Shown: positions 43,920 to 54,500 of the stretch, piece by piece | Layout: every line of letters begins with the position of its first letter | How positions within the stretch are numbered: the stretch's first letter is position 1 | The notes under the pieces: model-generated | Told to the model about the DNA's origin: nothing | What the model saw: only the letters and a program-made list of their open reading frames with translations | The model's database searches: none | Assembly (NCBI GenBank): GCA_903939755.1 | Contig: CAJAII010000008.1 | Location: 1-64,000, forward strand | Direction of reading: 5' to 3' | Length of the DNA stretch: 64,000 nt | From: an uncultured Flavobacteriales bacterium | GTDB lineage: Bacteria > Bacteroidota > Bacteroidia > Flavobacteriales_D > Crocinitomicaceae | Translations under genes and position numbers: made by a program

Positions 43920-45752
43920 ATGAAGAATGCAATAAAATTATTGATTCTACCATTATTTTTTATAGGATTGGATATATATTTCCGCTCCTCTTTGTTGCCT
44001 TTTTATAGTTCACATCAACTCTTTTTTTACCTTGTTTCAATTCTAGTTTCTCTAGGGTATTTTATCTTGATAGTCTCTTTTTTACGAACGATTATTACTA
44101 AGAAATGGGCGTATTATCCAATTGTATTATTCGTTCTTATTCCATGGATAACGAGTTTTATTGCTTCCTTTTCTTTTTATGCTATAAATGGTATTTTCCC
44201 CAATTACTATACTTTTTTATATTTTAAGACGGAACCTAAAAGTGCCTTTATGATTATTCGAGATCTCGGTGGTTATTGGGAATTATTTTTTATTTTCATA
44301 GGAATAATAGCGCTTGTTTTTTGCGTTAATTGGTTTGTTAGATCCCACGTTGTTTTAATAAAAAAGAAGCGACTTCTTATTATTTTTATTGTTCAAGTGC
44401 TGGCTTTTGAATCGTTGGTTTTTTTTCAAGGAAAGTATGATCAGTGTGCCGTTGTGGATGTTAATTTTGCTGCTTGTATTCAGCGACATGCGGCAACAAG
44501 CAATGATTTTCAATCATTTAATGGTACGGGGCTTTCCACTCGCCACCAACCTAAATTAAGTAAGTTAAAGACAAAAAAGAAGTTTAATGTGGTGGTCGTT
44601 ATCTTCGAAAGTTTGCGTAAAAGAAGTTTGCAAATTTATGGTAATAAGCATCCAAATACACCCAATTTAGTCGCTTTTAGTAAGGAATATGGCGGGGCTT
44701 TTTATCAAATGCAACAACCTGTAAGCGTTTCTTCTACTACGATGCTTGCTGTACCAGCTATTTTAACAGGGATCAATCCTTGTCAAGATTCTTCTGTATT
44801 GTATCATCAGCCTTTATTATGGGAGTTGGGACAAATGTTGAATTACAAAACTTTTTTTATTTCCTCTCATACCCTAGAGTGGTATCGGTTTGATCGGTTT
44901 TTTTCAAAAGAAAATCTCGATGTTTGGTGGAATCAAGATAATTCAGGGCACCCATTTTATAACGATTTAGGCCATAGCGATGCCTTTACCATAGAAAAAG
45001 TAAATCAAACCGTTAATCAATTTTCAAAGGAACCTTTCTTTGGGGTTTTTCAACTAAATACTACGCACTTTCCTTACGAATCTCCACAGAAATACAAGAA
45101 ATGGGCTGGATCTTTTAGCGACAATTATGATAATTCAGTGTATTATCAAGATGTACTTATTGGACGATTTTTAGCGAATTTGAAACAACAAAAATTACTG
45201 GAAAATACAGTTGTTATTTTTGCTAGTGACCACGGAGAATCGATGTTGGAGCATCATAATATGGGGCATGTTGAGAATTATTATTCCGAAGCAATTAGCA
45301 TTCCTATGTTTGCTTACATACCGCCTGCCTTGTTGTCAAAAGAAGAGGCTGCAGCTTTGCGCTATAATTGTGGCCAGTTGACTTCAAACATTGACATTGC
45401 ACCAACACTTGTGGATTTATTAGATTTGACTAATAACGAGGATCTAAGTCCATTTTTATCGCAGTATATGGGATTTAGTTTATTAAAACCAATACCGAAT
45501 GATCGAAAAGTTATTTCCTTGAATAATAATCAAATTGCTTCTTTTAATACTGGGCTTTCGGTGGCAAGTAAAGATTGGCATTACCTTTTTAGGACGAATA
45601 TTGTTCCCAATAGAGAAGAGTTCTATTTTTGGAAAAAGGACATTGGGGAGCTTATAAATAGGATTAAGCAACTGAAAAAAAAGCAACGTCAAGAAATCTT
45701 ACAGTTTATTCAAAAATACAAGGTATGTGAAAAGTATTTGAAAAACTTTTAA
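43920..45752 (+). CDS. LtaS-like membrane sulfatase/phosphoglycerol transferase
   Basis: 610 residues. About five N-terminal membrane helices (1-165) are followed by an extracytoplasmic sulfatase-type domain. Metal and catalytic landmarks: VVVIFESLRKRS (ligand Glu), VSVSSTTMLAVPAILTG (nucleophile Thr/Ser region), NTTHFPYESP, VIFASDHGESM (Asp-His ligands) and MGHVENYYSEAISIPMF. Bacteroidota lack lipoteichoic acid; relatives modify lipid A or glycans with phosphoethanolamine or phosphoglycerol. Exact reaction unknown. Confidence 0.87.
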   Translation: MKNAIKLLILPLFFIGLDIYFRSSLLPFYSSHQLFFYLVSILVSLGYFILIVSFLRTIITKKWAYYPIVLFVLIPWITSFIASFSFYAINGIFPNYYTFLYFKTEPKSAFMIIRDLGGYWELFFIFIGIIALVFCVNWFVRSHVVLIKKKRLLIIFIVQVLAFESLVFFQGKYDQCAVVDVNFAACIQRHAATSNDFQSFNGTGLSTRHQPKLSKLKTKKKFNVVVVIFESLRKRSLQIYGNKHPNTPNLVAFSKEYGGAFYQMQQPVSVSSTTMLAVPAILTGINPCQDSSVLYHQPLLWELGQMLNYKTFFISSHTLEWYRFDRFFSKENLDVWWNQDNSGHPFYNDLGHSDAFTIEKVNQTVNQFSKEPFFGVFQLNTTHFPYESPQKYKKWAGSFSDNYDNSVYYQDVLIGRFLANLKQQKLLENTVVIFASDHGESMLEHHNMGHVENYYSEAISIPMFAYIPPALLSKEEAAALRYNCGQLTSNIDIAPTLVDLLDLTNNEDLSPFLSQYMGFSLLKPIPNDRKVISLNNNQIASFNTGLSVASKDWHYLFRTNIVPNREEFYFWKKDIGELINRIKQLKKKQRQEILQFIQKYKVCEKYLKNF

Positions 45753-45767
45753 TGAGGCGTTCCCCCT

Positions 45768-46499
45768 TTATTTAAGCCCAGCAGAAGTGATATTTCCATC
45801 TGAAATGAGCGATTCCCCTTTCATTTTTAAATACAGTTGAATGAGTGCAATAACATCCTTTTCACAATATATTCGGATCCGATCCAGGTCTTTTTCTTCA
45901 TAATAAACCCTTGCGACATCTGCACCAGTAATATCATCTTTGGGTGTTGGAATATTAAATACGTGACATAAAAGTGATAAGGAAGTATAGGCTTTGTAAT
46001 CGCCAAATTTCCACATTTCCATGGTGTCGATGTGTTTTATTTCCCATGGTTTTTTACCGCCAATATCCAAACTAGTTGGGAGCGTAATGCCATTGATAAG
46101 CATGCGCCTACAAATATATGGAAAGTCGAATTCTTTCGCATTATGGCCACATAATACATGGTCGTTGCTATTATAATGATCATCGAGTAACTTCTTGAAT
46201 TGTTTCAATAAGGTCTCTTCATCGTCATGGGCAAAAGATTTAAGTCGCATGGATCTCCCTAATGTCGTTTTATGAATCATTCCAATGGAAATGCAGATGA
46301 TCTTTCCGAATTCTGAAAGTATGCCCCCTTTTTCATTGTAGATCATTTCAAATGATTTCTCTTCATTTTGGGCAAAACGATTTTTGGCATTAAATAACTC
46401 CTTTGTCTTTTCGTCTAATTTTGCGTACTCATAGGTTTGTGGAACTGTTTCTATATCTAGAAATAGAATTTTTTCGAGGGGAATGTAATTGCTCATCAA
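45768..46499 (-). CDS. PolB-like 3'-5' exonuclease
   Basis: 243 residues, DnaQ/RNase H fold of the PolB-exonuclease-like class. ILFLDIETVPQ (Exo I, Asp and Glu), CGHNAKEFDFPYICRRM (Exo II), and YCEKDVIALIQLYLK (Exo III, YxxxD type). Stand-alone proofreading or repair-type exonuclease; partner unknown. Convergent with the LtaS-like gene. Confidence 0.88.
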   Translation of the reverse strand: MMSNYIPLEKILFLDIETVPQTYEYAKLDEKTKELFNAKNRFAQNEEKSFEMIYNEKGGILSEFGKIICISIGMIHKTTLGRSMRLKSFAHDDEETLLKQFKKLLDDHYNSNDHVLCGHNAKEFDFPYICRRMLINGITLPTSLDIGGKKPWEIKHIDTMEMWKFGDYKAYTSLSLLCHVFNIPTPKDDITGADVARVYYEEKDLDRIRIYCEKDVIALIQLYLKMKGESLISDGNITSAGLK

Positions 46500-46552
46500 T
46501 ATAAATTTTTAAATGAATATAGGTAATTTTTATAGATTATCCAACAAAAAAC

Positions 46553-47047
46553 GTGATTTTTGTTTTTGATTTTAAAAAAGTGGAAAGCCAACTAATTGTT
46601 ACTGGAAATAAAACCGAACGCTATGAAGCGTTGATCCCACAGCTTGCTGCGCTCCTCGCTCCCGAAACGGACCAAGTTGCAAATTATGCGAACATCAGCG
46701 CCGTTTTAAAAGAAAATTTTGGTTTTTTTTGGGTTGGTTTTTATCGGGTTATCAAAAATGAACTTGTTCTTGGCCCGTTTCAAGGACCTATCGCCTGTAC
46801 AAGGATCTCTTTTGGAAAAGGAGTTTGTGGGACCGCATGGAAGGAAATGAAAACGATTGTTGTTCCTGATGTCGAAAAATTTCCAGGTCATATTGCTTGT
46901 AGCGCTCAAACAAAAAGTGAAATTGTTGTTCCTGTTTTTGTGGATGGAAAAGTAATCGCTGTTTTAGATGTGGATAGTGATATAAACGATAACTTTGATG
47001 AATTAGATGTCAAATACTTGGAGGTGATATGCGCATTATTAAGATAA
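46553..47047 (+). CDS. msrC: Free methionine-(R)-sulfoxide reductase (GAF domain)
   Basis: 164 residues, GTG start; no upstream ATG is available, so the first residues are less certain. GAF fold with the three family cysteines: GPFQGPIACTRI, KGVCGTAW and GHIACSAQTKSEIVVP (resolving and catalytic positions). Reduces free Met-R-sulfoxide using thioredoxin. The end overlaps the following lipoprotein gene by 19 bases. Confidence 0.92.
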   Translation: MIFVFDFKKVESQLIVTGNKTERYEALIPQLAALLAPETDQVANYANISAVLKENFGFFWVGFYRVIKNELVLGPFQGPIACTRISFGKGVCGTAWKEMKTIVVPDVEKFPGHIACSAQTKSEIVVPVFVDGKVIAVLDVDSDINDNFDELDVKYLEVICALLR

Positions 47048-48552
47048 GTTTTATTTTTCTTCTTTTACTTTCTTCGTGCGCACAAGTTGGAACAATTACG
47101 GGTGGTGAAAAAGATGTTACTGCTCCAAAAATAAAAAAAAGGTCCATTCCTGAAGGCGCGGTGAATTTTAATTCAAAAGAAATTTCGCTTGATTTTGATG
47201 AATATTTTCAGTTAGTGCAGTCGCAGGGAAATATTGCTATTGTACCGCCCGATGCACTAATTTCATGTAAGGTGAATAAAAAAAGACTTACCTTGTCTTG
47301 GTCGGAACAATTAAAACCTACCACCACGTATCGAATTTATCTAAACAGCGCCGTGAAGGATGTTTCTGAAGGAAACAGCGAATTGATTAACCTTATTTTT
47401 TCAACTGGCCCAACCATCGATTCTTTGGTTTTTAACGCGCTAGTTTTGGATGCTTTTTATGGCACCCCACTTGAAAATGTATTGCTAGGTTTATACGATT
47501 CTTTAAACCAGCAAATCCCAAGGTATTTTATGCAGTCGAATGCTGATGGATTAGCCACCATAAAAAATATTGCCAAAGGAACTTATTTCTGCAAGGCCAT
47601 GATCGATCTCAATAAAGACTTAACCATACAAGAAAGTGAAATTCAAGGAGGAAGCTTTGAGGGTTTTATGATAGAGGTCAATGGAAATGACACACTTCGT
47701 ATTGGCTTGTCAAAACCAACTATGAAAGACAAAATCAAGAACATAAAATATATCCCACCGGGTTTAATCGGGCTTCATTTTCCAAAAGACATGAAAAGCG
47801 ATAGTTTATATTTTAACGGGAATCGAATTACACCATTTTTTGCAGCAGGAACAGATAGCCTATTACTTTCTACCGGCCCAATAACAAGTGAGGTTTCTTG
47901 GTTAGTTATCGGAAGTGATTCCACCCGTATCCGAACAGTCAGTAAAGACCGTTCTTTGAAGTTGATTCCTAAGTTACTTCCTCAAAATCCATCGAATGCG
48001 TATCCGTTTCATGCCATATTTGAAGTGAAGGATAAAATTACTGGAATAGATCTTCAAAAGATGAGCGTCTTAAATTTAACAGATAGCACGAAAATAACAC
48101 CAGATTCCGTTGTGTTTTCCGGCAATAAGCTTGAATTCTTTTTGAAGTGGAATAGTTTGAGCAACGTTTTAATCCATGGTGATGAAGGTGCAATTACGGG
48201 ATTTTCTGGCGCGATAAGTAGCGGTTTTACTTCTAAAGTAAGTGTCTCTCAAAAGCGAGATTACGGAAGTATTGTCTTAAATAGCAATACACAAACAGAA
48301 AATGCCATTATTCAATTGATGAAAGGCGAAGTACTTGTCCGAGAAATTTCGGTCAATAAGTCAAAAAAGTATGTTTTTACCGATCTTATTCCTGGCGAAT
48401 ATTATGTGAGAATCTTGCTGGATGCCAATATGAACGGAAAATGGGACCCCATTAATTGGGAAGCTAAACGGCAAGCGGAGACGATATTGTGGTACCGGTC
48501 CATCCTAAAAGTGAGGGCTAATTGGGAGGTTGAAGGAACCTTAACGGATTAA
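47029..48552 (+). CDS. Ig-like domain (Big_5 type) lipoprotein
   Basis: 507 residues. Lipoprotein signal MRIIKISFIFLLLLSSC (Cys 17), then a motif common in Bacteroidota lipoproteins, GTITGGEKDVTAPKI. A Big_5-like beta domain follows (about 30-125; LDFDEYFQL...LKPTTTYRIYLNSAVKDVSEGN). The rest is a long beta-rich region ending with a SpaA/carboxypeptidase-like segment (PGEYYVRILLDANMNGKWDPINW). Surface or periplasmic; function unknown. Confidence 0.87.
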   Translation: MRIIKISFIFLLLLSSCAQVGTITGGEKDVTAPKIKKRSIPEGAVNFNSKEISLDFDEYFQLVQSQGNIAIVPPDALISCKVNKKRLTLSWSEQLKPTTTYRIYLNSAVKDVSEGNSELINLIFSTGPTIDSLVFNALVLDAFYGTPLENVLLGLYDSLNQQIPRYFMQSNADGLATIKNIAKGTYFCKAMIDLNKDLTIQESEIQGGSFEGFMIEVNGNDTLRIGLSKPTMKDKIKNIKYIPPGLIGLHFPKDMKSDSLYFNGNRITPFFAAGTDSLLLSTGPITSEVSWLVIGSDSTRIRTVSKDRSLKLIPKLLPQNPSNAYPFHAIFEVKDKITGIDLQKMSVLNLTDSTKITPDSVVFSGNKLEFFLKWNSLSNVLIHGDEGAITGFSGAISSGFTSKVSVSQKRDYGSIVLNSNTQTENAIIQLMKGEVLVREISVNKSKKYVFTDLIPGEYYVRILLDANMNGKWDPINWEAKRQAETILWYRSILKVRANWEVEGTLTD

Positions 48553-48615
48553 GCGTTGAGCTTTCGCCAATAAGTAAGTTCATATAATAATCGCTTTTCG
48601 TTCCCTTACAATTTG

Positions 48616-51231
48616 TTACCCTTCTTCTTGTGCATTTATTGGTTTACGAAAGACAATTTTTTCATCAAACATATCCATCACTACTTTTTGCTCTTTATCA
48701 ATGCTTCCGCTAAGTAATGCTTTTGATAATTCATTTAATACTTGCTTTTGAATTACCCGCTTGATCGGACGTGCCCCAAAAAATGGATCATAACCAATGC
48801 GAGATATATATTCAAATGCCTCCTTTGTTACCACTAATTTTATTTCTTTTTCGGCTAACAAAACAGTTAATTGATTCAATTGAATTTGAACAATTTCCTT
48901 TACATTTTGCTTCGTGAGCGGAAGAAACATAATGGTTTCATCGATACGATTTAAAAATTCTGGTCGAATGGTTTGTCTTAGTAGTTCCATTACTTTCACT
49001 TTTGCTTTATCAGCCACTTTTTCAAAATCTTTTTCATCGATGGCATCAAACATTTCGTGTATCACACTTGACCCCAAGTTGGAAGTCATGATAATTATGG
49101 TGTTTTTAAAATTGACAAGTCTACCTTTATTATCCGTCAATCTTCCATCATCAAGAACTTGTAATAAGACATTAAAAACATCAGGGTGCGCCTTTTCAAT
49201 TTCATCTAAAAGGACGATAGAATAAGGTTTCCTTCTGACCGCTTCCGTTAATTGTCCTCCCTCATCGTATCCCACATATCCTGGAGGCGCTCCCACCAAT
49301 CTGCTAACTGAATGCTTTTCTTGATACTCACTCATATCAATTCTTGTCATGGCATTTTCATCATTAAATAGATAATCTGCAAGCGCTTTTGCTAATTCCG
49401 TTTTTCCAACGCCAGTTGTTCCTAAAAATATAAATGAGCCAATTGGTTTTCTGGCATCTTGTAAGCCAGCCCTCGATCTTCTTACCGCGTCTGCCAAGGC
49501 TAAAATAGCTTCTTCTTGTCCTACGACCCGCTTTTTTAGTTCATCTTCTAAGCGCAGTAATTTAGACATTTCACTCTCAATCATCTTTTGAATAGGAATA
49601 CCAGTCCACTTGCTAACTACTTGTGCAATTTCCTCCACATCCACCTCTTCTTTGATCATCTTTGAATGACTTTGTTTGTCAATCAACTCCACTTTCAGCT
49701 TTTCCAATTCCTCTTCGGCGATTTGCAACTTTCCATAACGAATTTCAGCTACTTTTCCATAATCTCCGGATCGTTCGGCGATTTCAGCATCTATTTTCAA
49801 TGCTTCAATTTTTTCCTTCGCTAATTGGATGCTATCAACAATATTTCTTTCAGCTTGCCATTTAGCGTTGAAGGCATTTCGCTGCTCCGATAAATTAGCT
49901 AATTCTCGTTCAACAGGCTCCATTCTTTTCGCATCTTTTTCCCGCTTAAGCGCTTCTCTTTCGATTTCAAGTTGCATTATTTTTCTTTCCAACTCATCTA
50001 ATTCCTCTGGTTTAGAATTGATCTCCATTCTTATTTTAGAGGCCGCCTCATCAATTAAATCAATTGCTTTGTCTGGCAGATGTCGATCTGTGATATAGCG
50101 TTGCGATAATTCCACTGCCGCAATGATGGCTGCATCTTTAATGATAACTTTATGGTGACTTTCATATTTTTCTTTAATGCCACGTAGAATGGAGATAGCG
50201 TCTTCCGTGGTAGGCTCATCGACCAATACGGTTTGGAATCGCCTTACCAATGCTTTGTCTTTTTCAAAATATTTTTGATATTCATTGAGCGTTGTTGCGC
50301 CAACAGCCCGAAGTTCGCCTCTTGCCAATGCTGGTTTTAAAATATTTGCGGCATCCATAGCGCCATCTCCACCACCGCCTGCACCAACTAATGTATGAAT
50401 TTCATCAATAAATAGAATGATTTCTCCATCCGCTTCAGTTACTTCTTTAATTACAGATTTTAGGCGTTCTTCAAACTCTCCTTTGTATTTTGCGCCGGCA
50501 ATTAAAGCCCCCATGTCTAACGAATAGACCACTTTCGTTTTTAAATTTTCCGGAACATCTCCATTAACAATTCGATGTGCTAATCCTTCTGCAATAGCCG
50601 TTTTACCAACGCCCGGCTCGCCAATGAGAATAGGGTTGTTTTTGGTGCGACGGGTTAAAATTTGTAAGACTCTTCTAATCTCATCATCCCTACCAATAAC
50701 TGGGTCTAGTTTTCCTGATTTGGCCAGATCATTTAAATTTTTCGCGTATTTTGAAAGTGATTGATAGGTGTTTTCTTGACTATTAGTTGTTACATTTTGA
50801 CCATTTCTTAATTCCATGATGGCTTTTTTTAAATTTGATTGTGTAATTTTTTGATCTTTCATCAGCTGCCCGATAGCATCAGGGGACACCACCAAAGCAT
50901 ATAACAAGAGTTCTAATGAAACAAACTCGTCTTGGAAGTTCTTGGATTCCTTCAGCGCATTTTGAAGCACCGTAGTGGTGGTATTTGATAAATACAATTG
51001 AGCGCCCTCCACTTTCGAGTAAGAAGCTACAATAGATTCGACTACACGACTTAATAAGGTAACATCTACCGATAATTTAGTAAATAAAAATGGACTTACA
51101 TCTTTATCGTTTTGCAAGATAGCTTGAAACAAATGCCCAGTTTCAACTGCCTGATTCCCTCTTGCTTCTGCTATGTTTTGAGCAGCTTGAATAATCTCTT
51201 GAGATTTGATGGTGAATTTCGAACTATCCAT
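48616..51231 (-). CDS. clpB: ClpB disaggregase chaperone
   Basis: 871 residues, complete. Double-Clp N-domain (1-145), AAA1 with [13 protein letters not shown] (about 203-215) and a Walker B in [17 protein letters not shown] coiled-coil M-domain (about 405-530) separates it from AAA2 with [14 protein letters not shown] (about 605) and [15 protein letters not shown]. It also has the D2-small domain with [14 protein letters not shown]. Works with DnaK to rescue aggregated proteins. No heat-shock element was recognised upstream. Confidence 0.97.
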   Translation of the reverse strand: MDSSKFTIKSQEIIQAAQNIAEARGNQAVETGHLFQAILQNDKDVSPFLFTKLSVDVTLLSRVVESIVASYSKVEGAQLYLSNTTTTVLQNALKESKNFQDEFVSLELLLYALVVSPDAIGQLMKDQKITQSNLKKAIMELRNGQNVTTNSQENTYQSLSKYAKNLNDLAKSGKLDPVIGRDDEIRRVLQILTRRTKNNPILIGEPGVGKTAIAEGLAHRIVNGDVPENLKTKVVYSLDMGALIAGAKYKGEFEERLKSVIKEVTEADGEIILFIDEIHTLVGAGGGGDGAMDAANILKPALARGELRAVGATTLNEYQKYFEKDKALVRRFQTVLVDEPTTEDAISILRGIKEKYESHHKVIIKDAAIIAAVELSQRYITDRHLPDKAIDLIDEAASKIRMEINSKPEELDELERKIMQLEIEREALKREKDAKRMEPVERELANLSEQRNAFNAKWQAERNIVDSIQLAKEKIEALKIDAEIAERSGDYGKVAEIRYGKLQIAEEELEKLKVELIDKQSHSKMIKEEVDVEEIAQVVSKWTGIPIQKMIESEMSKLLRLEDELKKRVVGQEEAILALADAVRRSRAGLQDARKPIGSFIFLGTTGVGKTELAKALADYLFNDENAMTRIDMSEYQEKHSVSRLVGAPPGYVGYDEGGQLTEAVRRKPYSIVLLDEIEKAHPDVFNVLLQVLDDGRLTDNKGRLVNFKNTIIIMTSNLGSSVIHEMFDAIDEKDFEKVADKAKVKVMELLRQTIRPEFLNRIDETIMFLPLTKQNVKEIVQIQLNQLTVLLAEKEIKLVVTKEAFEYISRIGYDPFFGARPIKRVIQKQVLNELSKALLSGSIDKEQKVVMDMFDEKIVFRKPINAQEEG

Positions 51232-51279
51232 GCTATTTTTTTTAACACTACCTTCAAAACCTACACCAAGCGCTATTAT

Positions 51280-51408
51280 TTACTTTAATCGGAAAGTTTG
51301 TCTAGTATTATAACTCGCAACTGCCATAATAGCCGAAATCCATCCATAATAAACCCTTGAAGTGTAGTGTATTACTTTTATTTGCCAGGGTTTTAGATTC
51401 TTATTCAT
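51280..51408 (-). CDS. Possible 42-residue small protein upstream of clpB
   Basis: A complete ATG-to-TAA frame (begins MNKNLKPWQIKVIHYTSRVY, ends NTRQTFRLK) in the 289-base gap between clpB and dnaE. Basic, with one moderately hydrophobic stretch (GWISAIMAVA). Codon use looks natural, but this may be chance. It lies 48 bases upstream of clpB on the same strand. No family recognised. Confidence 0.3.
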   Translation of the reverse strand: MNKNLKPWQIKVIHYTSRVYYGWISAIMAVASYNTRQTFRLK

Positions 51409-51520
51409 AGCTAGATGGATACTAAGATTATCTTGTCTAATTAAGTTGAAATTTATTTTTCAACAAGTGAATTAGTAGTTTATTTATTGCCTAATTTTAA
51501 GATTCCAATTTTTTCCATTT

Positions 51521-54500
51521 ATGTACATAGTTTTTGATACCGAGACAACGGGCTTGCCGGCGAATTTTGATGCGCCGATAAGTGATACCGATAATTGGCC
51601 TAGGGTCGTTCAGTTGGCTTGGCAAATTCATGATGACATGGGCGGACTCATCCTACAAAAGGATTTTATCATTAAGCCTGTAGGTTATAATGTCCCCTTC
51701 AAAGCAGAAAGCGTGCATGGAATATCAACCGAATTAGCCGATTTGCTTGGGGAAGATATGGCGGATGTTTTACGGTTATTTAAAAGTGATTTAGCCAAGG
51801 CTGATTTTATGGTTGGTCATAATCTGAAGTTTGATGTTAATATCATGGGGTGCGAATTTTTTAGACTGCAAGAAGAATCACCGTTCTTAGATATTCCAAT
51901 ATTGGATACTTGTTCAGAAGAAACAGCCAAACTTTGTCAATTAGGAGGAAGAAAAGGTGGGGGCTTCAAAAAGCCTACTTTAACGGAATTAATCATATTT
52001 CTTTTTAATCAACCTTTTGATGAGGCGCATAATGCTACAGCGGATGTGGAAGCAACTTCTCGATGCTTCTTAGAATTAATTCGACGGGGACATTTTTCTG
52101 AAGAACTATTGAAAAAAGAAGCCGGTTACTTGAGGAGATTTAACGAAGCGAACCCATCTCCGATAGCGCCTATTGGATTAACGCATCTCAATTTAAAAGC
52201 AGAAAGTGCTAAATTAGTTCCTGCATCAGTTCCGAGTCAAAAAAAGACGATTTCGGATGCGGAGCGATTAGCCTTTGAGGAAGCAAATTTTGTTCACCTA
52301 CATAATCATTCTCAATATTCTATTCTCCAATCAAGTTCTGATATTAAGTCTTTAGTCAAAAAAGCCGGAGACTTAAACATGCCAGCTCTTGCTATAACGG
52401 ATCTTGGAAATTTGATGGCGGCTTTTCATTTTGAAAAAGCGGTTAGTGATTACAACAAAAACTTACTTAAAGATCGAGAGACCGCTTTGGAATCAGGGGA
52501 GGAATTTCATAAAAAAGAGATGCTGCCTATCATTGGGTGTGTATTTAATGTTTGTGCGAATTATTTGGATAAGACACGCCAAGATAATGGTTCTCAAATG
52601 GTCTTTTTAGCAAAAAATAAAAATGGCTATCAAAATTTAATCAAGTTAGTTTCTTTGTCTTATACCAAAGGGAAGTACTATGTCCCAAGGATTGATAAGG
52701 GTTTAATTGAACAGTACCACGATGATATAATTGTCCTTTCGGGAAATTCCTACGGTGAAATCCCTAATTTAATTTTAAATGTTGGGGAAAAACAAGCAGA
52801 GGATTCATTGATTTGGTGGAAGAATTTGTTTCAGGATGATTTTTACATAGAAATTAACCGGCTTAACATCGAATCAGAGGATCGCTTGAATCAATTGTTA
52901 GTTGATTTAGCGAATAAACATGGGGTGAAAATTATCGCCACTAACAATACGTTTTATCTTGAACAAAAAGACGCTGTCGCCCACGATATTTTACTTTGTG
53001 TTAAAGACAATGAATTAGTTTCAACACCAATAGGAAGGGGGAGAGGATTCCGATTTGGGATGCCAAATAATCAGTTCTATTTTAAATCTTCCGATGAAAT
53101 GAAGCGAATTTTCGCGAATCTTCCGGAAGCGATTATTAATATCCAAGAAATAATCGATAAATGTGAGTACTATTCCTTAGCACGAGAAGTTTTACTTCCG
53201 GCTTTTGACATACCCAAAGAATTCATTGATGAGTTGGATGCTCAAACAGGATCAAAGCGTGGTGAAAATGCCTATTTACGCTATTTAACTTATGAAGGGG
53301 CTAAAAAGAGGTATGGAGAATTAACGGATGAATTGACCGAACGAATTGACTTTGAGTTGGAGACCATTAAAAATACTGGTTATCCTGGCTATTTCTTAAT
53401 CGTTCAAGATTTCTGTAATGCGGCACGTGAAATGGGCGTGTCTGTTGGTCCAGGAAGGGGCTCGGCCGCTGGTTCTGTTGTTGCTTATGCGACTAAAATA
53501 ACCAATGTTGACCCTATAAAGTATGACTTGCTTTTTGAACGTTTTCTGAATCCTGATCGAATATCAATGCCAGATATCGATATTGATTTTGATGATGAGG
53601 GGCGAAGTAAAGTCATTGATTATGTTATTCAAAAATATGGGGTGAGTCAGGTGGCTCAAATTATTACTTATGGCACTATGGCGGCGAAATCTGCCGTGCG
53701 CGATGCGGCAAGGGTACTTAATTTATCGTTGCCCGACGCGGATAGAATTGCCAAGTTAATTCCTGATATTTCGTTGAAAAAGCTGTTTACAATGGAAGAT
53801 TTTCTATTGTCGGAAGAATTAAAGAATAACCAGGAAGCATTTACTAATGCAAAAGAGTTAAGAGGAATTTTTAAAGGGTCAGACTTGAAAGGACTCGTTC
53901 TTCAGAAGGCAATGGAAATTGAAGGGACCGTTCGAAATACGGGAATACATGCCTGTGGTGTTATTATAACTCCGGATGATATCACCAATTTTGTTCCAGT
54001 GGCTACTGCTAAGGATTCTGAGATGGTCTGCACCCAATTTGATAATTCTGTTGCTGAAGATGCCGGCTTACTAAAAATGGACTTTTTAGGATTAAAAACC
54101 CTCACCTTGATCAAAGATGCGGTGAAAATTATTTTTGAAAATCGAGGAATTGTGTTGGATCCAGATGAATTTGCGGACGATGACCAAAAAACGTATTCCC
54201 TCTTCCAAAAAGGGGAAACGATTGGTATTTTTCAATATGAATCAGCAGGAATGCAAAAGTATTTGAAGGAATTAAAGCCAACTGAATTTGCGGATTTAAT
54301 CGCGATGAATGCGCTTTATAGGCCAGGACCATTGGAGTATATACCATCGTTTATTAAGCGAAAACATGGAATTGAACCGATTGTGTATGACTTGGATGAT
54401 TGCGCCGAATATTTAAAAGAAACGTACGGCATTACGGTCTACCAAGAACAGGTAATGCTTTTATCACAACGATTAGCAGATTTTACGAAAGGAGAGGCGG

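Noticed and set aside
43920-45752. Calling this gene a true lipoteichoic acid synthase
   Set aside because: The fold fits LtaS, but Bacteroidota do not make lipoteichoic acid; only the broader family is claimed.
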